This document shows positions 27,967 through 40,069 of a stretch of DNA of 64,000 nt, in pieces. Positions within the stretch are counted from its first letter, which is position 1. Every line of letters starts with the position of its first letter. The notes under the pieces are model-generated. The model was not told where the DNA came from, made no database searches, and saw only the letters and a program-made list of their open reading frames with translations. The position numbers were made by a program, and so were the translations under genes. Source of the stretch: Gordonia hongkongensis (GTDB taxonomy: Bacteria; Actinomycetota; Actinomycetes; Mycobacteriales; Mycobacteriaceae); NCBI RefSeq assembly GCF_023078355.1, contig NZ_CP095552.1, positions 1-64,000 of the forward strand. The letters run 5' to 3'.

Positions 27967-29913
27967 TCAGTTGGGCAGCAGGCTCGCCTGGCCGACGATG
28001 ATCGTGATCGAACCGCTCTTGCGGGCCTGGGAGCCGGGATTCGGCTCCTGACCGACGACGCGACCGTCGTCGGGGCTGCCGAGCGGCACGTTGCGGGTCT
28101 GCCGCGTCAGCGTCGACCGCTCCCAGCCGGCCCGCTCGAGATCGGCCTGGGCCTCGGCGGGCGTCTTGCCCCGGAGGTTCGGGACGGTGAAGAGGTTGCC
28201 CCGCGACACACTGATCTGCACGGTGCTGCCCTGCTCTGTGGTCGACCCGGGACCTGGTGAGGTGCTGATGACCTCACCGGCCGGACGCTCGGAGTCGGCC
28301 GCGACCACGACGACCATCATCCCGAGCTCTTCCAGCACGGCTCGTGCCTGACTCTCGGACATGCCGACGACGTCGCGGACCGTCACCTCGCGCGGGCCGT
28401 TGCCCACGTTGACGACGACCGCACCGTTGACCGGGACCTCGGCGCCGACGGCCGGTGCCGTCGAGACCACCTTGTCCTTCATCTCGGTCGTCGAGTCCAC
28501 GCGGTCGGTTCGCACGTTGGTGAACCCGAGCACCTTGAGCTGATCCAGCGCCTCGGCCGGCGTCTTGCCCACGAGATCCGACGGCAGGCGCACACGCTCC
28601 GGACCCGTCGAGACGTAGAGCGCGACCTCGGACCCCTCGGCCGCCATCACGCCCTCACCCGGGGTCGACCGCGTGGCGAGACCGACACCGACGTCGAGGC
28701 TCGGTTCCTCCAGCACGCGGACCTCGAAGCCGGCCCGTTCCAGCGAGGCCTGCGCGTCGTCGGAGCTGAGTCCGGAGACCGCCGGCACCGACACCTCCGC
28801 CGCCGAGCCCGAACCCCACGGCGACCACAGGAGCAGACCACCGACGAGCACCACGACGGCGAGCAGCGCGCCGGCCATGAGGAGCCGTGAGCGGCGTCGG
28901 GGTGTCTCCTCGGTGTCCTCGTCACGCCGATGGTTTCCGCCGTTGCCGTTCGAGGTGCGGCCCGCGATCGGCCGACGCGGACCGGTCGTCTCCGTCCGGG
29001 TGGGCCGGCGCGGTCCGGTGTCGATGAACTCGGTGCGTTCCTCGTCCGAGAGCAGCATCGGCGCCGACGGTTTGCCACCGGCGAGCACCCGGATCAGATC
29101 GGCGCGCAGGTCGGCCGCCGACTGATACCGGTTGTCCTTGTTCTTGCTCATCGCCTTCAGGACGACGGAATCGAGTTCGCGCGGGATCTCCGGCCGGACG
29201 TGCGACGGCCACGGCGGGTCCTCGTGCACGTGCTGGTGTGCCACCGCCACCGGCGAGTCCCCGGTGAACGGCGGCTCACCGGTGAGCAGCTCGAAGAGCA
29301 CGCACCCCATCGAGTAGATGTCGCTGCGCGGGTCGACCTTGATGCCACGGGCCTGTTCGGGCGACAGGTACTGCGCTGTACCCATGACCGCGGACGTCTG
29401 GGTCATCGTCGACGTCGAGTCGCTCATCGCGCGGGCGATGCCGAAGTCCATGACCTTGACGGCGCCGGACTTGTCGATCATCACGTTCGCCGGCTTCATG
29501 TCACGGTGGACGATGCCGTTGCGGTGCGAGAAGTCCATCGCCGCGGCGACATCGGCCATCCACGTCATCGCCTGTCGCGGCGAGATCGGACCGTTGGCGC
29601 GCAACACATCCCGCAGGGTGTCACCGTCGACGTACTCCATCACGATGAACGGCAACGGGCCGTCCTCGGTCTCGGCCTCGCCGGTGTCGAAGACCTGCAC
29701 GATCGTGGGGTGGTTCAGCTTCGCGGCGTTCTGGGCCTCGCGGCGGAACCGGAGATAGAACGACGGGTCACGGGCGAGGTCGGCACGCAGCACCTTCACT
29801 GCGACGTCGCGGTGCAGCAGCAGGTCGCGCGCATAGTGCACCTCGGACATGCCACCGAAACCCAGCGTTTCGCCGAGTTCGTAGCGGTCGGAGAGGTGGT
29901 GTGGTGTCGACAT
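27967..29913 (-). CDS. pknB: Ser/Thr protein kinase PknB with four PASTA domains
   Basis: A 648-residue receptor kinase that controls cell wall synthesis and division. The kinase domain has GFGGMSEV (18-25), Lys40 in VAVKVL, HRDMKPANVM and DFGIARA, with an activation loop ending TSAVMGTAQYLSPEQ. After a juxtamembrane linker a single helix (LLMAGALLAVVVLVGGLLLW, about 345-364) leads to four extracellular PASTA repeats that bind peptidoglycan fragments. Last gene of the fhaB-pstP-rodA-pbpA-pknA-pknB operon; 92 bases separate it from pknA. PstP is the expected antagonist phosphatase. Confidence 0.97.
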   Translation of the reverse strand: MSTPHHLSDRYELGETLGFGGMSEVHYARDLLLHRDVAVKVLRADLARDPSFYLRFRREAQNAAKLNHPTIVQVFDTGEAETEDGPLPFIVMEYVDGDTLRDVLRANGPISPRQAMTWMADVAAAMDFSHRNGIVHRDMKPANVMIDKSGAVKVMDFGIARAMSDSTSTMTQTSAVMGTAQYLSPEQARGIKVDPRSDIYSMGCVLFELLTGEPPFTGDSPVAVAHQHVHEDPPWPSHVRPEIPRELDSVVLKAMSKNKDNRYQSAADLRADLIRVLAGGKPSAPMLLSDEERTEFIDTGPRRPTRTETTGPRRPIAGRTSNGNGGNHRRDEDTEETPRRRSRLLMAGALLAVVVLVGGLLLWSPWGSGSAAEVSVPAVSGLSSDDAQASLERAGFEVRVLEEPSLDVGVGLATRSTPGEGVMAAEGSEVALYVSTGPERVRLPSDLVGKTPAEALDQLKVLGFTNVRTDRVDSTTEMKDKVVSTAPAVGAEVPVNGAVVVNVGNGPREVTVRDVVGMSESQARAVLEELGMMVVVVAADSERPAGEVISTSPGPGSTTEQGSTVQISVSRGNLFTVPNLRGKTPAEAQADLERAGWERSTLTRQTRNVPLGSPDDGRVVGQEPNPGSQARKSGSITIIVGQASLLPN

Positions 29914-30005
29914 CGGCCTCGGTGGTTGCCCCTCAGGATCTGTGGTCAGAACGGGTCATTCGGAAACTATCGGCTCAAACGCACGGCTCGTACACGCAGG
30001 TACCA

Positions 30006-31373
30006 TCAGCACAGCGGTGAGAACGGTACGCCGGGGAAACACGGGGTTCCGGTGGCGGCACCGGGGTCCGGCGGCGGCTCGGAGGTGTCGGTCTGCTGAC
30101 GCGGCGTGGTCGTCTCCGTCGACGTCTCTTCGCTGGTCGTCTCTTCGCTGGTGGTCGTACGGGTCGTGCGTCGAGTCGTGGTCGGCTCGTCGGGCTCCTC
30201 CGTCGGTTCCACCGCGGTCGTGGTCTCGACGACCGTCGTCGACGGCGGCGGCGGTGTCGCCGCGTCCCCGTTCCCGCTGTTCACCAGATAGAACCCGATG
30301 AGCCCGATGGCACCGACGAGAAGGGCGGCCGCGATGCCGGCCAGGACCTTCTGCCCGGTGGTCCAGCTGTTGTCCGGCGGCGGTGGCGCCACCGCGGTCC
30401 GCGACGTCGGCCGAGGGGTGACCGGCCGCGAGGCCGCACCCGTCGCGGTGGCCCCACGAGCGACTGCGGCGCCGAGCGCGGCGGCTCCCGCTGCGCCTGC
30501 CGCGGCACCGGCGATCGCACCCGGTCGCGGCGGACGACGCCCGGCACGCACGGCGGCGACCGCGTCGGCGAACTCACCACCGTTGGCGTAACGCTGCCGC
30601 GGATCCTTGGCCATCGTGATCTCGATGAGCTCGCGGACCCCGGACGGCAGGTTCGTCGGCAGGGGTGGCGGTGCCTCCCGGATGTGCTTCATCGCGACGG
30701 TGATCGCACCGTCGCCGAGGAACGGACGACGCCCGGTGAGGGCCTCGTAGCCGACGACGCCGAGCGAGTAGACGTCCGACGCCGCGGTCGCCTCGTCGCC
30801 GGTGGCCTGCTCCGGGGAGATGTACTGCGCGGTACCCATGACCATCCCGGTCTTGGTGACCGGGGCGGAGTCGACGGCCTTGGCGATGCCGAAGTCGGTG
30901 ATCTTCACCTGGCCGACGGGGGTGATCAGGATGTTGCCGGGCTTGACGTCGCGGTGGACGAGTCCCTGGCTGTGCGCGGCCTGCAGGGCGCGGCCGGTCT
31001 GCTCGAGCATGTCGAGGGTGTTGGTCAGCGACAACCGCCCGAGGCGGGAGATCACCGAGTTCAGGGGCTCACCGTCGACGAGCTCCATCACCAGGTACGC
31101 GAGCGGGTCGCCGCCGTTGTAATCCGGGGTCTCGCCGTAGTCGAAGACGTTCGCGATCCCGGGGTTGTTCAGCTTCGCGGTGGTCTGGGCCTCCGCGCGG
31201 AACCGCGCGATGAACTCCGGATCGCTGGTGTACTCGGCTTTGAGGACCTTCACCGCGACCCGACGATTGAGGCGCGTGTCGAGCGCCTCCCACACCTGGC
31301 CCATGCCGCCCGTGGCGATCAGGCGGATGAGCCGATACCGGTCGCCGATGGTGGTGCCGTTCTGCAGGCTCAT
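30006..31373 (-). CDS. pknA: Ser/Thr protein kinase PknA
   Basis: A 455-residue kinase regulating growth and cell shape. The kinase domain has [10 protein letters not shown] (22-31), Lys42 in [21 protein letters not shown] and DFGIAKAV, and the loop end [11 protein letters not shown]. One transmembrane helix follows ([21 protein letters not shown], about 352-372). The outer tail is a short Thr/Glu/Pro-rich stretch ending [11 protein letters not shown], without PASTA domains, as in other PknA proteins. Its ATG overlaps the pbpA stop (ATGA), so the two are translationally coupled. Confidence 0.96.
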   Translation of the reverse strand: MSLQNGTTIGDRYRLIRLIATGGMGQVWEALDTRLNRRVAVKVLKAEYTSDPEFIARFRAEAQTTAKLNNPGIANVFDYGETPDYNGGDPLAYLVMELVDGEPLNSVISRLGRLSLTNTLDMLEQTGRALQAAHSQGLVHRDVKPGNILITPVGQVKITDFGIAKAVDSAPVTKTGMVMGTAQYISPEQATGDEATAASDVYSLGVVGYEALTGRRPFLGDGAITVAMKHIREAPPPLPTNLPSGVRELIEITMAKDPRQRYANGGEFADAVAAVRAGRRPPRPGAIAGAAAGAAGAAALGAAVARGATATGAASRPVTPRPTSRTAVAPPPPDNSWTTGQKVLAGIAAALLVGAIGLIGFYLVNSGNGDAATPPPPSTTVVETTTAVEPTEEPDEPTTTRRTTRTTTSEETTSEETSTETTTPRQQTDTSEPPPDPGAATGTPCFPGVPFSPLC

Positions 31374-32869
31374 CGACTGCCACCTCCCACCAGTGAGTTG
31401 ATCACTTCTCGTCCGATCGGCGCCGCGACGGTCCCACCGACCGAGTCCGCGCCGAATTGTCCATTCTCCACCACGACGGCCACCGCGATCTGTGCGTTCG
31501 ACGACGGTCCGAAGGCGATGTACCAGGAGAACGGAGTGTCCGTGCTCGATCCGCTCTCCGCCGTACCGGTCTTCGACGCAATCGACACCGGGCCGCCCGC
31601 GCCGGCCGTCGACCGCTCCGACTCGATCATCATCGACGTCAGCTCGGCGGCCTGCTCGGGCGTGATCGGCTTGTTGGCCGTCGTCGGCGGTGTGGTCTGC
31701 AGGGTCTGCAGGTCCGCGGCCTGCAACTTGTCGACCAGGTACGGCTGCATGCGCACACCTCCGTTGGCCACCGTCGCGGCGATCATCGCGTTCTGTAGCG
31801 GGGTGAGCCGGACGTCACGCTGGCCGATCGACGCCTGCGCGAGGACGTCGAGGGACGGGATCTGCCCGACCGTCGAGTCGACGACGGGCATCGGGATGTC
31901 GGGGCCGGGCTGATCGAGGCCGAACAGACTCGCGGTCTCGGTGAACTTGGGGATCGCGTCGGACATCTTCTCGGTCACCAGTTCGGCGAAGGCGGTGTTG
32001 CACGAGTACTTGAACGCCGTCTCGAGCGACACGGTTCCGCCCGACGACCCGGGGCAGGTCTCGCCGCCGTAGTTCGGGAGAGACACGTCGGTGCCCGGCA
32101 ACGGGAAGGTCGGAGCTGCGGTGAGGCGGATGCCCGGGGTGATGTTGTCGCGCAGGGCCGCGGCGGAGGTGACGACCTTGAAGGTCGAGCCGGGCGGGTA
32201 GAGCTGGCTGATCGCACGGTTGAGCATCGGCTGCGCGGTGTCACCGGGCCGGTTCCACGCCTCCCAGCTGCTCTCCCGGACCTCCTGGTCGTGGCTCGCG
32301 AGCCGGTTGGGGTCGTAGCTCGGCGTCGAGACCATCGCCAGGATCTTGCCGGTGTTCGGCTGCAGCGCCACGACCGCCCCGCGGCACGGACCGTCGCACG
32401 GCCCGTTGAGCATGGCCTGGTACGCGGCCTGCTGCACCTTGGGGTTGATCGTCGTGACGACGTTGCCGCCGCGCGGGTCGCGCCCGGAGAACATGTCCAT
32501 GAACCGCTGACCGAAGAGTCGGTCGTCGGATCCGTTGAGGATGCTGTTCTCGTAGTGCTCGATCTGGCTGGCCAGGTACTGGAAAGAGTAGAAACCGGTG
32601 ACCGGGGCGAACGCCTCGGCGCCCTCCCGCGGGTACTGGCGCAGGAACTTCAGGCGGCTCTCGATCGGCACCGACAACGCGATCACCGTGCCGTCGGCGG
32701 TCGTGATCAGGCCGCGCTGCCGGGAGTACTCGTCGAGCAGCACCCGATTGTTGCGGGGGTCGGTCTTGAGGGCGTCGGCCTTGAACACCTGCACGTAGGT
32801 GGCGTTGGCGAGCAGGGCGATGATCATCACGATCACCGCCATCGACACATTGCGGATGGGCTTGTTCAT
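31370..32869 (-). CDS. pbpA: Penicillin-binding protein A (class B transpeptidase)
   Basis: A 499-residue class B PBP that cross-links peptidoglycan at the septum or pole. An N-terminal anchor helix ([19 protein letters not shown], 8-26) precedes a dimerisation region. The penicillin-binding motifs are SxxK at Ser228-Lys231 (PPGSTFKVV), SxN at Ser289-Asn291 (YSCNTAF) and KTG in IASKTGTAE near 430. ATG 32869 overlaps the rodA stop by 4 bases. It forms a synthase pair with RodA and is phosphorylated by PknB in mycobacteria (known for the family). Confidence 0.96.
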   Translation of the reverse strand: MNKPIRNVSMAVIVMIIALLANATYVQVFKADALKTDPRNNRVLLDEYSRQRGLITTADGTVIALSVPIESRLKFLRQYPREGAEAFAPVTGFYSFQYLASQIEHYENSILNGSDDRLFGQRFMDMFSGRDPRGGNVVTTINPKVQQAAYQAMLNGPCDGPCRGAVVALQPNTGKILAMVSTPSYDPNRLASHDQEVRESSWEAWNRPGDTAQPMLNRAISQLYPPGSTFKVVTSAAALRDNITPGIRLTAAPTFPLPGTDVSLPNYGGETCPGSSGGTVSLETAFKYSCNTAFAELVTEKMSDAIPKFTETASLFGLDQPGPDIPMPVVDSTVGQIPSLDVLAQASIGQRDVRLTPLQNAMIAATVANGGVRMQPYLVDKLQAADLQTLQTTPPTTANKPITPEQAAELTSMMIESERSTAGAGGPVSIASKTGTAESGSSTDTPFSWYIAFGPSSNAQIAVAVVVENGQFGADSVGGTVAAPIGREVINSLVGGGSR

Positions 32870-34295
32870 CGACGCTTCACCACCTGCGTCGGCAGTGCCT
32901 CGACGGGCTTGGCCGCGGGCCGCTTCTTCCCGGGATCGGGTTCCCGCGCGGCGTTCGAGATCCGGATGAGCAACGCGACCAGGATGTAGTTGGCCAGCAG
33001 CGACGATCCGCCGTAGGACAGGAACGGCGTCGTGAGACCCGTCAGCGGGATCAACTTGGTGACGCCGCCGACGACGACGAAGATCTGCATCGCGATGGTG
33101 AACGCCAGACCGGTCGCCAGGAGTTTGCCGAAGCTGTCGCGGACGGCGATGCCGGTCCGCAGCCCGCGGTGGATGAAGATCATGTACAGCAGCAGGATCG
33201 CGGTGAGGCCGGCCAGGCCGAGTTCCTCGCCGATGGTCGAGATGATGAAGTCGGTGTTGGCGAACGGCACGATGTTGGGCCGGCCCGAACCGAGTCCGGT
33301 GCCGAACAGTCCGCCCGTGGCCAGACCGAACAGGCTCTGCCCGATCTGGTAGCCCGAGCCGTCGAAGTCCTCGAAGGGGTTCAGCCACACCGAGACCCGG
33401 GTCTGCAGGTGCGAGAAGATCGACCACGCGAAGACCGCGCCGATCGCGAAGAGCCCGATGCCCAGCACCAGCCACTCGACACGCGAGGTGGCCACGTAGA
33501 GCATCGTCAGGATGGTCGCGAAGATCAGCAGCGACGTACCCAGGTCTTTCTGGACCACCATGACGGCGATGGCGATGGCCCAGGCAGCCAGCAGCGGACC
33601 GAGGTCACGGGCGCGCGGGAGGTCGACACCGAGCACGTGCGGACCGGCGGTGATGAACAGATCACGCTTGGAGACCAGCACCGCGGCCGCGAAGATGATG
33701 ATCAGGATCTTGGAGAACTCACTGGGCTGGATCGAGAAGAACGGCGTGATGATCCAGTTCTTCGATCCGTTGATCTCCGAGAACGCGCTGGGCAGGATCG
33801 CCGGGATGATCAAGAAGACCAGTCCGCCGAGGCCGAGCGTGTAGGCGTACCGCGAGAGCGTGCGGTGGTCGCGGATCAGGATGAGCACCGCGGAGAACGC
33901 CACGATGCCGAGCACTGCCCACAGCAACTGCTGATCGGCGTTGCGGGTCGCCTCGGTGGCGTTCACCGACTCCCCGGTGTTGCCCGTGCCGAGGTCGAGA
34001 CGATGGATCAGGACCAGGCCGAGACCGTTCAGGACGGCCACGACGGGCAGCATGATCGGATCGGCGTGGGGTGCGTAGCGGCGAACCACCAGATGGGCGA
34101 CCCCGAACAGTGCGGTGTACGCGGCGACGTACTTCAGGATGTCCCAGGTCAGGTTCTGGCCCTGGGCGGCTTGGACGATGAGCAGCGCCACCGTCACCAG
34201 GCCGATGGCGAATCCCAGGAGCAGCAGTTCGGCGTTGCGGCCGGTGCTCGTGGCGGGTTGGCGTGGCGGGGCGTGCGGGGCGGGCGCGGCTTGAG

Positions 34296-34299
<4 letters not shown>
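32866..34299 (-). CDS. rodA: SEDS-family peptidoglycan glycosyltransferase RodA
   Basis: A 477-residue polytopic membrane protein of the FtsW/RodA/SpoVE family, which polymerises lipid II with a partner PBP. About 10-12 hydrophobic segments are visible; family hallmarks include [27 protein letters not shown] and the C-terminal [18 protein letters not shown]. The start is ATG 34299. Both ends overlap their neighbours by 4 bases (pstP upstream, pbpA downstream), consistent with a coupled RodA-PbpA synthase. The N-terminus is Pro/Ala-rich and cytoplasmic. Confidence 0.96.
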
Positions 34300-35806
<1,507 letters not shown>

Positions 35807-35810
<4 letters not shown>

Positions 35811-36271
35811 GGGCGCAACTCGATCACGGTCTTGCCGATGCGGATCGGCGTGTTCAGCGGCACCTTGACCGCGGTTGTCACCTTGGAACGATCGAGGTAG
35901 GTGCCGTTGGTGGAGCCGAGGTCTTCGACGTACCAGTCGTCGCCGCGTCGCGAGAGCCGCGCGTGCCGTTCGGAGGCGTAGTCGTCGGTGAGCACGAGCG
36001 TCGAGTCGTCCGCGCGTCCGAGCAGGACCGGTTGCTGGCCGAGGCTGATCCGTGTGTTCGCCAGTGCACCGTGGGTCACCACGAGGTAGCGGGCCGCGCC
36101 GCGGACGCCACCACCGCGGCGTCGTTTCTCCGAGCCGCCCGAGTACCGGGGCATACGCAGACCGCCGGCCGACGCGATGTCGGCGCGCAGGGTGCGGATC
36201 ACGGCGAAGACGAACAACCAGAGCAACAACAGGAACCCGATGCGGGTCAGTTGCAGCACCAAGCCCTGCAT
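35807..36271 (-). CDS. fhaB: FHA-domain protein FhaB (FipA)
   Basis: A 154-residue protein with an N-terminal transmembrane helix (IGFLLLLWLFVFAVIRTL, 11-28) and a C-terminal FHA domain that binds phosphothreonine: LLGRADDSTLVLTDDYASE, then RHARLSR and STNGTYLDRS. It is first in the kinase-phosphatase operon and is a known PknA/PknB substrate in mycobacteria (FipA, involved in division under oxidative stress). ATG 36271. Confidence 0.95.
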
Positions 36272-36493
36272 GTCGTGTTCACCTCCAGCGCGTTCCGTCT
36301 CGGTCGGGTCGTACCCGCGGCAGCAGTCGTCGGACCGCCGATCGAAAGGAGCGGACCCGACTGCATCTTATGGGCAGATCCGCCGAACCCGGTCATTCGG
36401 ATATGACAGTTCAGTATCAACCGGCCGGAGAGGTTTCTGGCCGGTGTCGACTGCCGCGCGCCCGCGGTGGGCGTGCGCTCGGCGTATGCGGGT
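36272..36493 (-). promoter_or_regulatory. Operon promoter region between fhaA and fhaB, 222 bp
   Basis: Gene-free between two minus-strand genes. It must hold the promoter of the fhaB-pstP-rodA-pbpA-pknA-pknB operon. I see an AT-richer patch around 36363-36420 but no confident -10/-35 pair. Confidence 0.3.
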
Positions 36494-37816
36494 CTACTGG
36501 AACCGGACGGTGATGTCGGAGTGTCCGACGCGGATGCGGTCGCCGTCGGCGAGTTCCCAGGTGTTCACCTGGAGATCGTTGACGGTGGTGCCGTTGGTTG
36601 AGTTGAGATCGGTGAGCATGGCGGTCGCGCCGTCCCAGCGGATCTCCACGTGCCGGCGCGAAACGCCGGTGTCGGGAAGACGGAACTGTGCGTCCTGTCC
36701 GCGGCCGATCACATTGGATCCCTCGTGCAGCTGGAAGGTGCGGTTGCTGCCGTCCTCGAGCAGCAACGTGATCGACGACGGGGCGTACCCCGCTGCCGGC
36801 CGGCCCGCGCCGTAACCCTGGTCGTACCCGCCCTGGTAGTCGTACCCGGCGGGCTGCTGACCGTACGCCTGCTGGCCGTAGCCCTGCTGCTCATAGCCCT
36901 GCTGGCCGTAACCCTGGTCGTAGGCGGGCTGCTGGCCGTAGCCCTGCTGGTCGTAACCCTGCTGTCCGTAGCCGGGCTGCTGGCCATAGCCCTGGTCGTA
37001 GCCGGGTTGTTGACCGTAGCCCTGCTGCTCGTAGCCTTGCTGGCCGTACCCGGGCTGCTGGCCATAGGACTGCTGGTCGTAGCCCTGCTGGCTGTAACCC
37101 TGCTGTCCGTAGCCGGGCTGCTGGCCGTAACCCTGGTCGTACGCTTGCTGGCCGTAGCCCTGCTGGTCGTATCCCTGGTCGTAGCCGGGCTGCTGACCGT
37201 ACTGGTCGTAGCCCTGTTGGCCGTAACCCTGGTCGCCCTGCTGTCCCGATCCCTGGCCGTACTGGTCGTACGCGGGATCGGCGCCCCTGCGCTGGTCGTA
37301 TCCGGGATTCTGAGTCATCTTGGGGGCTCCTTGGTCGGGGGCGTCGGTAGGTGGGGGAACAGGGGCCGGGCGTCCGGCCGGCGGGCCGGGGACCGGTGCA
37401 CCGTGCGGCTGTTCCGGACGCGCTCCCACCGGGCGGGGCCGCGCATCCGGGTTGACCGTGCCGCGTGCGCGGAAGATCCCCGTGTGCAAGGACGGCGATT
37501 GCTCGAACTCTACGACGACCTTGCCGTAGGTCTGCCACCCGTTGTCCTTGATGAAGTTTTCCAAATGCTTCGAGAAAGTCTTGCGGTTCAGCTCGTATTC
37601 CGCAGCGATGTGCTGATGATCGGTGGGACTGAACAGCAGCGTGTAGCTGTTGGCCGCAAGGACCGTACCGTCACCGAGGTTCTCGAGCGACTCCTCGGCT
37701 TCTCGCTGTAGCCCGTTCTCGATCTCCTGCGGGGCCACCTGACCACCGAAGACACGGGCAAAACCGTCGTCAACTGCACCTTCGAGCTTGCGTTCCAGTC
37801 GTTGCAGGATCCCCAC
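36494..37816 (-). CDS. fhaA: FhaA: DUF3662 and FHA-domain protein with Gln/Gly/Tyr repeats
   Basis: A 440-residue protein. The N-terminal DUF3662 domain (1-125) opens [20 protein letters not shown]. Residues 170-345 are a low-complexity array of [10 protein letters not shown]-type units. The C-terminal FHA domain has [27 protein letters not shown] and [10 protein letters not shown]. In mycobacteria FhaA binds phosphorylated MviN and regulates peptidoglycan synthesis. Start GTG 37816 sits behind AAAGGAGGT, better than an ATG 21 bases upstream. The gene is upstream of, but separated from, the fhaB operon. Confidence 0.95.
   Translation of the reverse strand: MGILQRLERKLEGAVDDGFARVFGGQVAPQEIENGLQREAEESLENLGDGTVLAANSYTLLFSPTDHQHIAAEYELNRKTFSKHLENFIKDNGWQTYGKVVVEFEQSPSLHTGIFRARGTVNPDARPRPVGARPEQPHGAPVPGPPAGRPAPVPPPTDAPDQGAPKMTQNPGYDQRRGADPAYDQYGQGSGQQGDQGYGQQGYDQYGQQPGYDQGYDQQGYGQQAYDQGYGQQPGYGQQGYSQQGYDQQSYGQQPGYGQQGYEQQGYGQQPGYDQGYGQQPGYGQQGYDQQGYGQQPAYDQGYGQQGYEQQGYGQQAYGQQPAGYDYQGGYDQGYGAGRPAAGYAPSSITLLLEDGSNRTFQLHEGSNVIGRGQDAQFRLPDTGVSRRHVEIRWDGATAMLTDLNSTNGTTVNDLQVNTWELADGDRIRVGHSDITVRFQ
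36806..37270 (-). repeat. Degenerate tandem repeat encoding GYxQQ units in fhaA
   Basis: The minus strand carries many 15-base-like units (CCGTAGCCCTGCTGG on plus) that encode alternating [10 protein letters not shown] and GYDQGYGQQ. Units vary in order and third-base use. Such arrays change length readily and yield a disordered, aromatic-rich linker. Confidence 0.85.
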
Positions 37817-38093
37817 CGAGACCTCCTTTCGCGGCAATAGAGCGTGTCGCCGTGCATCTGGCCTTGTTTGATGATAGCGACATCAACGGCCAACTGTGCC
37901 ACCAAGGCAACTGGTGCACCGTCTGCAACACCTGTCCCAATGGTGTGTATTCGGCATCTGACGTAACCCGACGTACTGCACAAATGCAACGTCGGAGATC
38001 GAGTTTTGTTTCGGTGGCGGCGTGCTGCTATCGTCGTCCAGTCGCCGGACACACCCAGTTCGACGACATGCCCACCGGAACTCCGGTGGCCAC
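37817..38093. other. fhaA/tRNA-Leu divergent intergenic region, 277 bp
   Basis: Gene-free. It must hold the fhaA promoter on the minus strand and the tRNA-Leu promoter on the plus strand. An AT-richer stretch lies at about 37980-38015. No repeat or att-like sequence seen. Confidence 0.4.
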
Positions 38094-38179
38094 GGGCGAG
38101 TGGCGGAATGGCAGACGCGCTGGCTTCAGGTGCCAGTGTCCTTCGGGACGTGGGGGTTCAAGTCCCCCTTCGCCCACCA
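38094..38179 (+). tRNA. leuT: tRNA-Leu (CAG)
   Basis: An 86-nt class II tRNA with encoded CCA. Acceptor GGGCGAG pairs with TTCGCCC (one G-T pair), the anticodon stem CTGGC/GCCAG encloses TTCAGGT giving CAG, a long variable arm (TGTCCTTCGGGACG) follows, and the T-arm is GGGGGTTCAAGTCCCCC. The restriction island starts 300 bases downstream. Confidence 0.97.
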
Positions 38180-38187
38180 GAGCGGAC

Positions 38188-38218
38188 AAGGTCAGGTTGC
38201 TCACGGCAGCCTGACCTT
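38188..38218 (+). terminator. Terminator of tRNA-Leu
   Basis: AAGGTCAGGTTGC (38188-38200) pairs with GCAGCCTGACCTT (38206-38218) with one G-T wobble over a 5-base loop, followed by TTCTCGTT. Nine bases past the tRNA end. Confidence 0.85.
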
Positions 38219-38479
38219 TCTCGTTCGTCCGGTCGCGGCCGATCTCTAAGGCGCTGGATTTCGGGGACTTGCCAACCATCGGTCCCTGGAAGCAGTTTGG
38301 CGTGCAGCCAGCAGCGGTGGGTGCGCTGCGCCATCGTCCGCGAGTTTCCGACGCCATCCTCGGCTGCGGCTATACGATCTACTGCGTCGAGACGGTTGCA
38401 CACACTCCACTGAACATGTGCACGAAATGAAACGCCATCATCGCGTTGTGATCCTTCGTAGTGCGGACGGCACAGGTCG
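38219..38479. other. Gap between tRNA-Leu terminator and hsdM
   Basis: About 260 bases with no supportable gene, no tRNA 3'-end duplicate and no integrase remnant that I can recognise. It must hold the hsdM promoter. Confidence 0.4.
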
Positions 38480-40069
38480 ATGGTGGCGACTCTGCCCCAA
38501 GAGAACGGAACGTGGTTGAAGACGACTGACCTCGCCAAGGTGCGCAACACCCTTTGGGCCGCCGCTGACGAACTGCGAGCAAACTCGAAGTTGACGCCGG
38601 TCCAGTACCGCAATCCGGTTCTCGGCCTGGTGTTCCTGGCGTACGCAGAAAACCGCTTCGAGGCCGTCCGCGGCGAGGTTGAGGGAAGGGCTTCCGCCCG
38701 TAACCCCGCCTCGGTTGCGGACTATAAGGCCAAGTCGGTGCTCTATGTCCCGGCAGAGTCGCGGCTGTCGTACCTCAACGACTTGCCAGAGGGCGACGAT
38801 ATCGGCAAGGCAGTCGACGAGGCGATCAAGGCGATCGAGGCTGCCAACCCCGAACTCAAGGACATTCTCCCGCGCGGGTACCAGAAGCTTGAGCGCTCGA
38901 CTTTGATCGAGCTGCTGCGGTTGTTTGCGCCGCTGCCCACACAGCTGGAAGGCGACGCCTTCGGCTTCATCTACGAGGACTTCCTCTCAAACTTCGCCGC
39001 GCAAGAGGGTAAGGGCGGCGGTGAGTACTTCACGCCATACTCCATCGTCCGGCTGATCGTCGACATTTTGGAGCCCTTTTCAGGTCGCGTCCTCGATCCC
39101 GCCTGCGGATCGGGTGGCATGTTCGTCCAGTGCGCTAAATTCGTTGAACGTCATCATGAGTCGGCAACGCGCAAGCTCTCGATCTTCGGCAACGAAAAGA
39201 CTGAAGACACGGTTCCGTTGGCCAAAATGAACCTTGCACTGCATGGTCTATCTGGCGACATCCGGCAAGCCAACAGCTACTACGAAGATCCACACAAAGC
39301 CGTCGGTACATTTGACTACGTCATGGCCAACCCGCCGTTCAACGTCGACAAGGTCAAGAAAGATCATCTTGCTGGCGACAAGCGCTTCCCATTCGGGATA
39401 CCCAAGCCCGACAACGCCAACTATCTGTGGATACAGGAGTTTTACGCGGCCCTCGGACCAAAGGGTCGAGCAGGCTTCGTCATGGCGAATTCAGCCGGGG
39501 ATGCAGGACACTCCGAAGGGGAGATCCGAAGGCAGATCATCGAATCTGGGGCGGTCGACGTGATGGTCGCGATCAGCTCGAACTTCTTCTACACGGTAAC
39601 GCTCCCGGTGACATTGTGGTTTTTAGACAAAGCTAAGGCCGGAACGCCACGCGAAGGAACCGTGCTTTTCCTCGATGCACGGCACACATACCGGCAGATC
39701 GATCGTGCTCACCGCGATTTTATGCCCGAACAGATCGAGTTTCTCGCCAACGTTGTCCGGCTCTACCGAGGTGAAGGGGTGGAGACGATTGCGGGCAGCG
39801 AGGTGTTGCTCAAGGAGAAATTTCCCGACGGGAAGTACGTTGACGTAGCCGGTCTCTGCAGAGTCGTAACGCACGCTGAGATCGCCGATCAGGGGTGGAG
39901 TCTCAACCCCGGCCGTTACACCGGATCTGAAACCGTGGCGGATACCGATGTGGACTTCGCCGCGAAGCTCGAGGAATTGTACGAGGAGTTCACTTGTCTC
40001 AGCGATGAGGCGGAGGGTTTACGTGCGCAGGTCGATACAATTCTCGACGGGATTCTCGATCATGAGTAG
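38480..40069 (+). CDS. hsdM: Type I restriction-modification DNA methyltransferase HsdM
   Basis: A 529-residue N6-adenine methyltransferase. The N-terminal HsdM_N helical domain (KVRNTLWAAADELRANSKL, then YRNPVLGLVFLAYAENRF) precedes the catalytic domain with the SAM motif DPACGSGGMFVQ near 207 and catalytic NPPF near 284. The order hsdM-hsdS-hsdR with 8- and 4-base overlaps shows a single operon. GC content and codon choice are visibly less extreme than in the core genes upstream. Together with HsdS it would methylate a bipartite target and protect host DNA. Confidence 0.96.
   Translation: MVATLPQENGTWLKTTDLAKVRNTLWAAADELRANSKLTPVQYRNPVLGLVFLAYAENRFEAVRGEVEGRASARNPASVADYKAKSVLYVPAESRLSYLNDLPEGDDIGKAVDEAIKAIEAANPELKDILPRGYQKLERSTLIELLRLFAPLPTQLEGDAFGFIYEDFLSNFAAQEGKGGGEYFTPYSIVRLIVDILEPFSGRVLDPACGSGGMFVQCAKFVERHHESATRKLSIFGNEKTEDTVPLAKMNLALHGLSGDIRQANSYYEDPHKAVGTFDYVMANPPFNVDKVKKDHLAGDKRFPFGIPKPDNANYLWIQEFYAALGPKGRAGFVMANSAGDAGHSEGEIRRQIIESGAVDVMVAISSNFFYTVTLPVTLWFLDKAKAGTPREGTVLFLDARHTYRQIDRAHRDFMPEQIEFLANVVRLYRGEGVETIAGSEVLLKEKFPDGKYVDVAGLCRVVTHAEIADQGWSLNPGRYTGSETVADTDVDFAAKLEELYEEFTCLSDEAEGLRAQVDTILDGILDHE

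Noticed and set aside
32870..33475. Upstream extension of the pbpA frame
   Set aside because: It overlaps rodA out of frame and is Arg-rich; the true start [10 protein letters not shown] overlaps the rodA stop by 4 bases.
38158..38613. A 151-codon minus-strand frame between tRNA-Leu and hsdM
   Set aside because: It overlaps the tRNA 3' end and the hsdM start, has no ribosome site and no recognisable domain.
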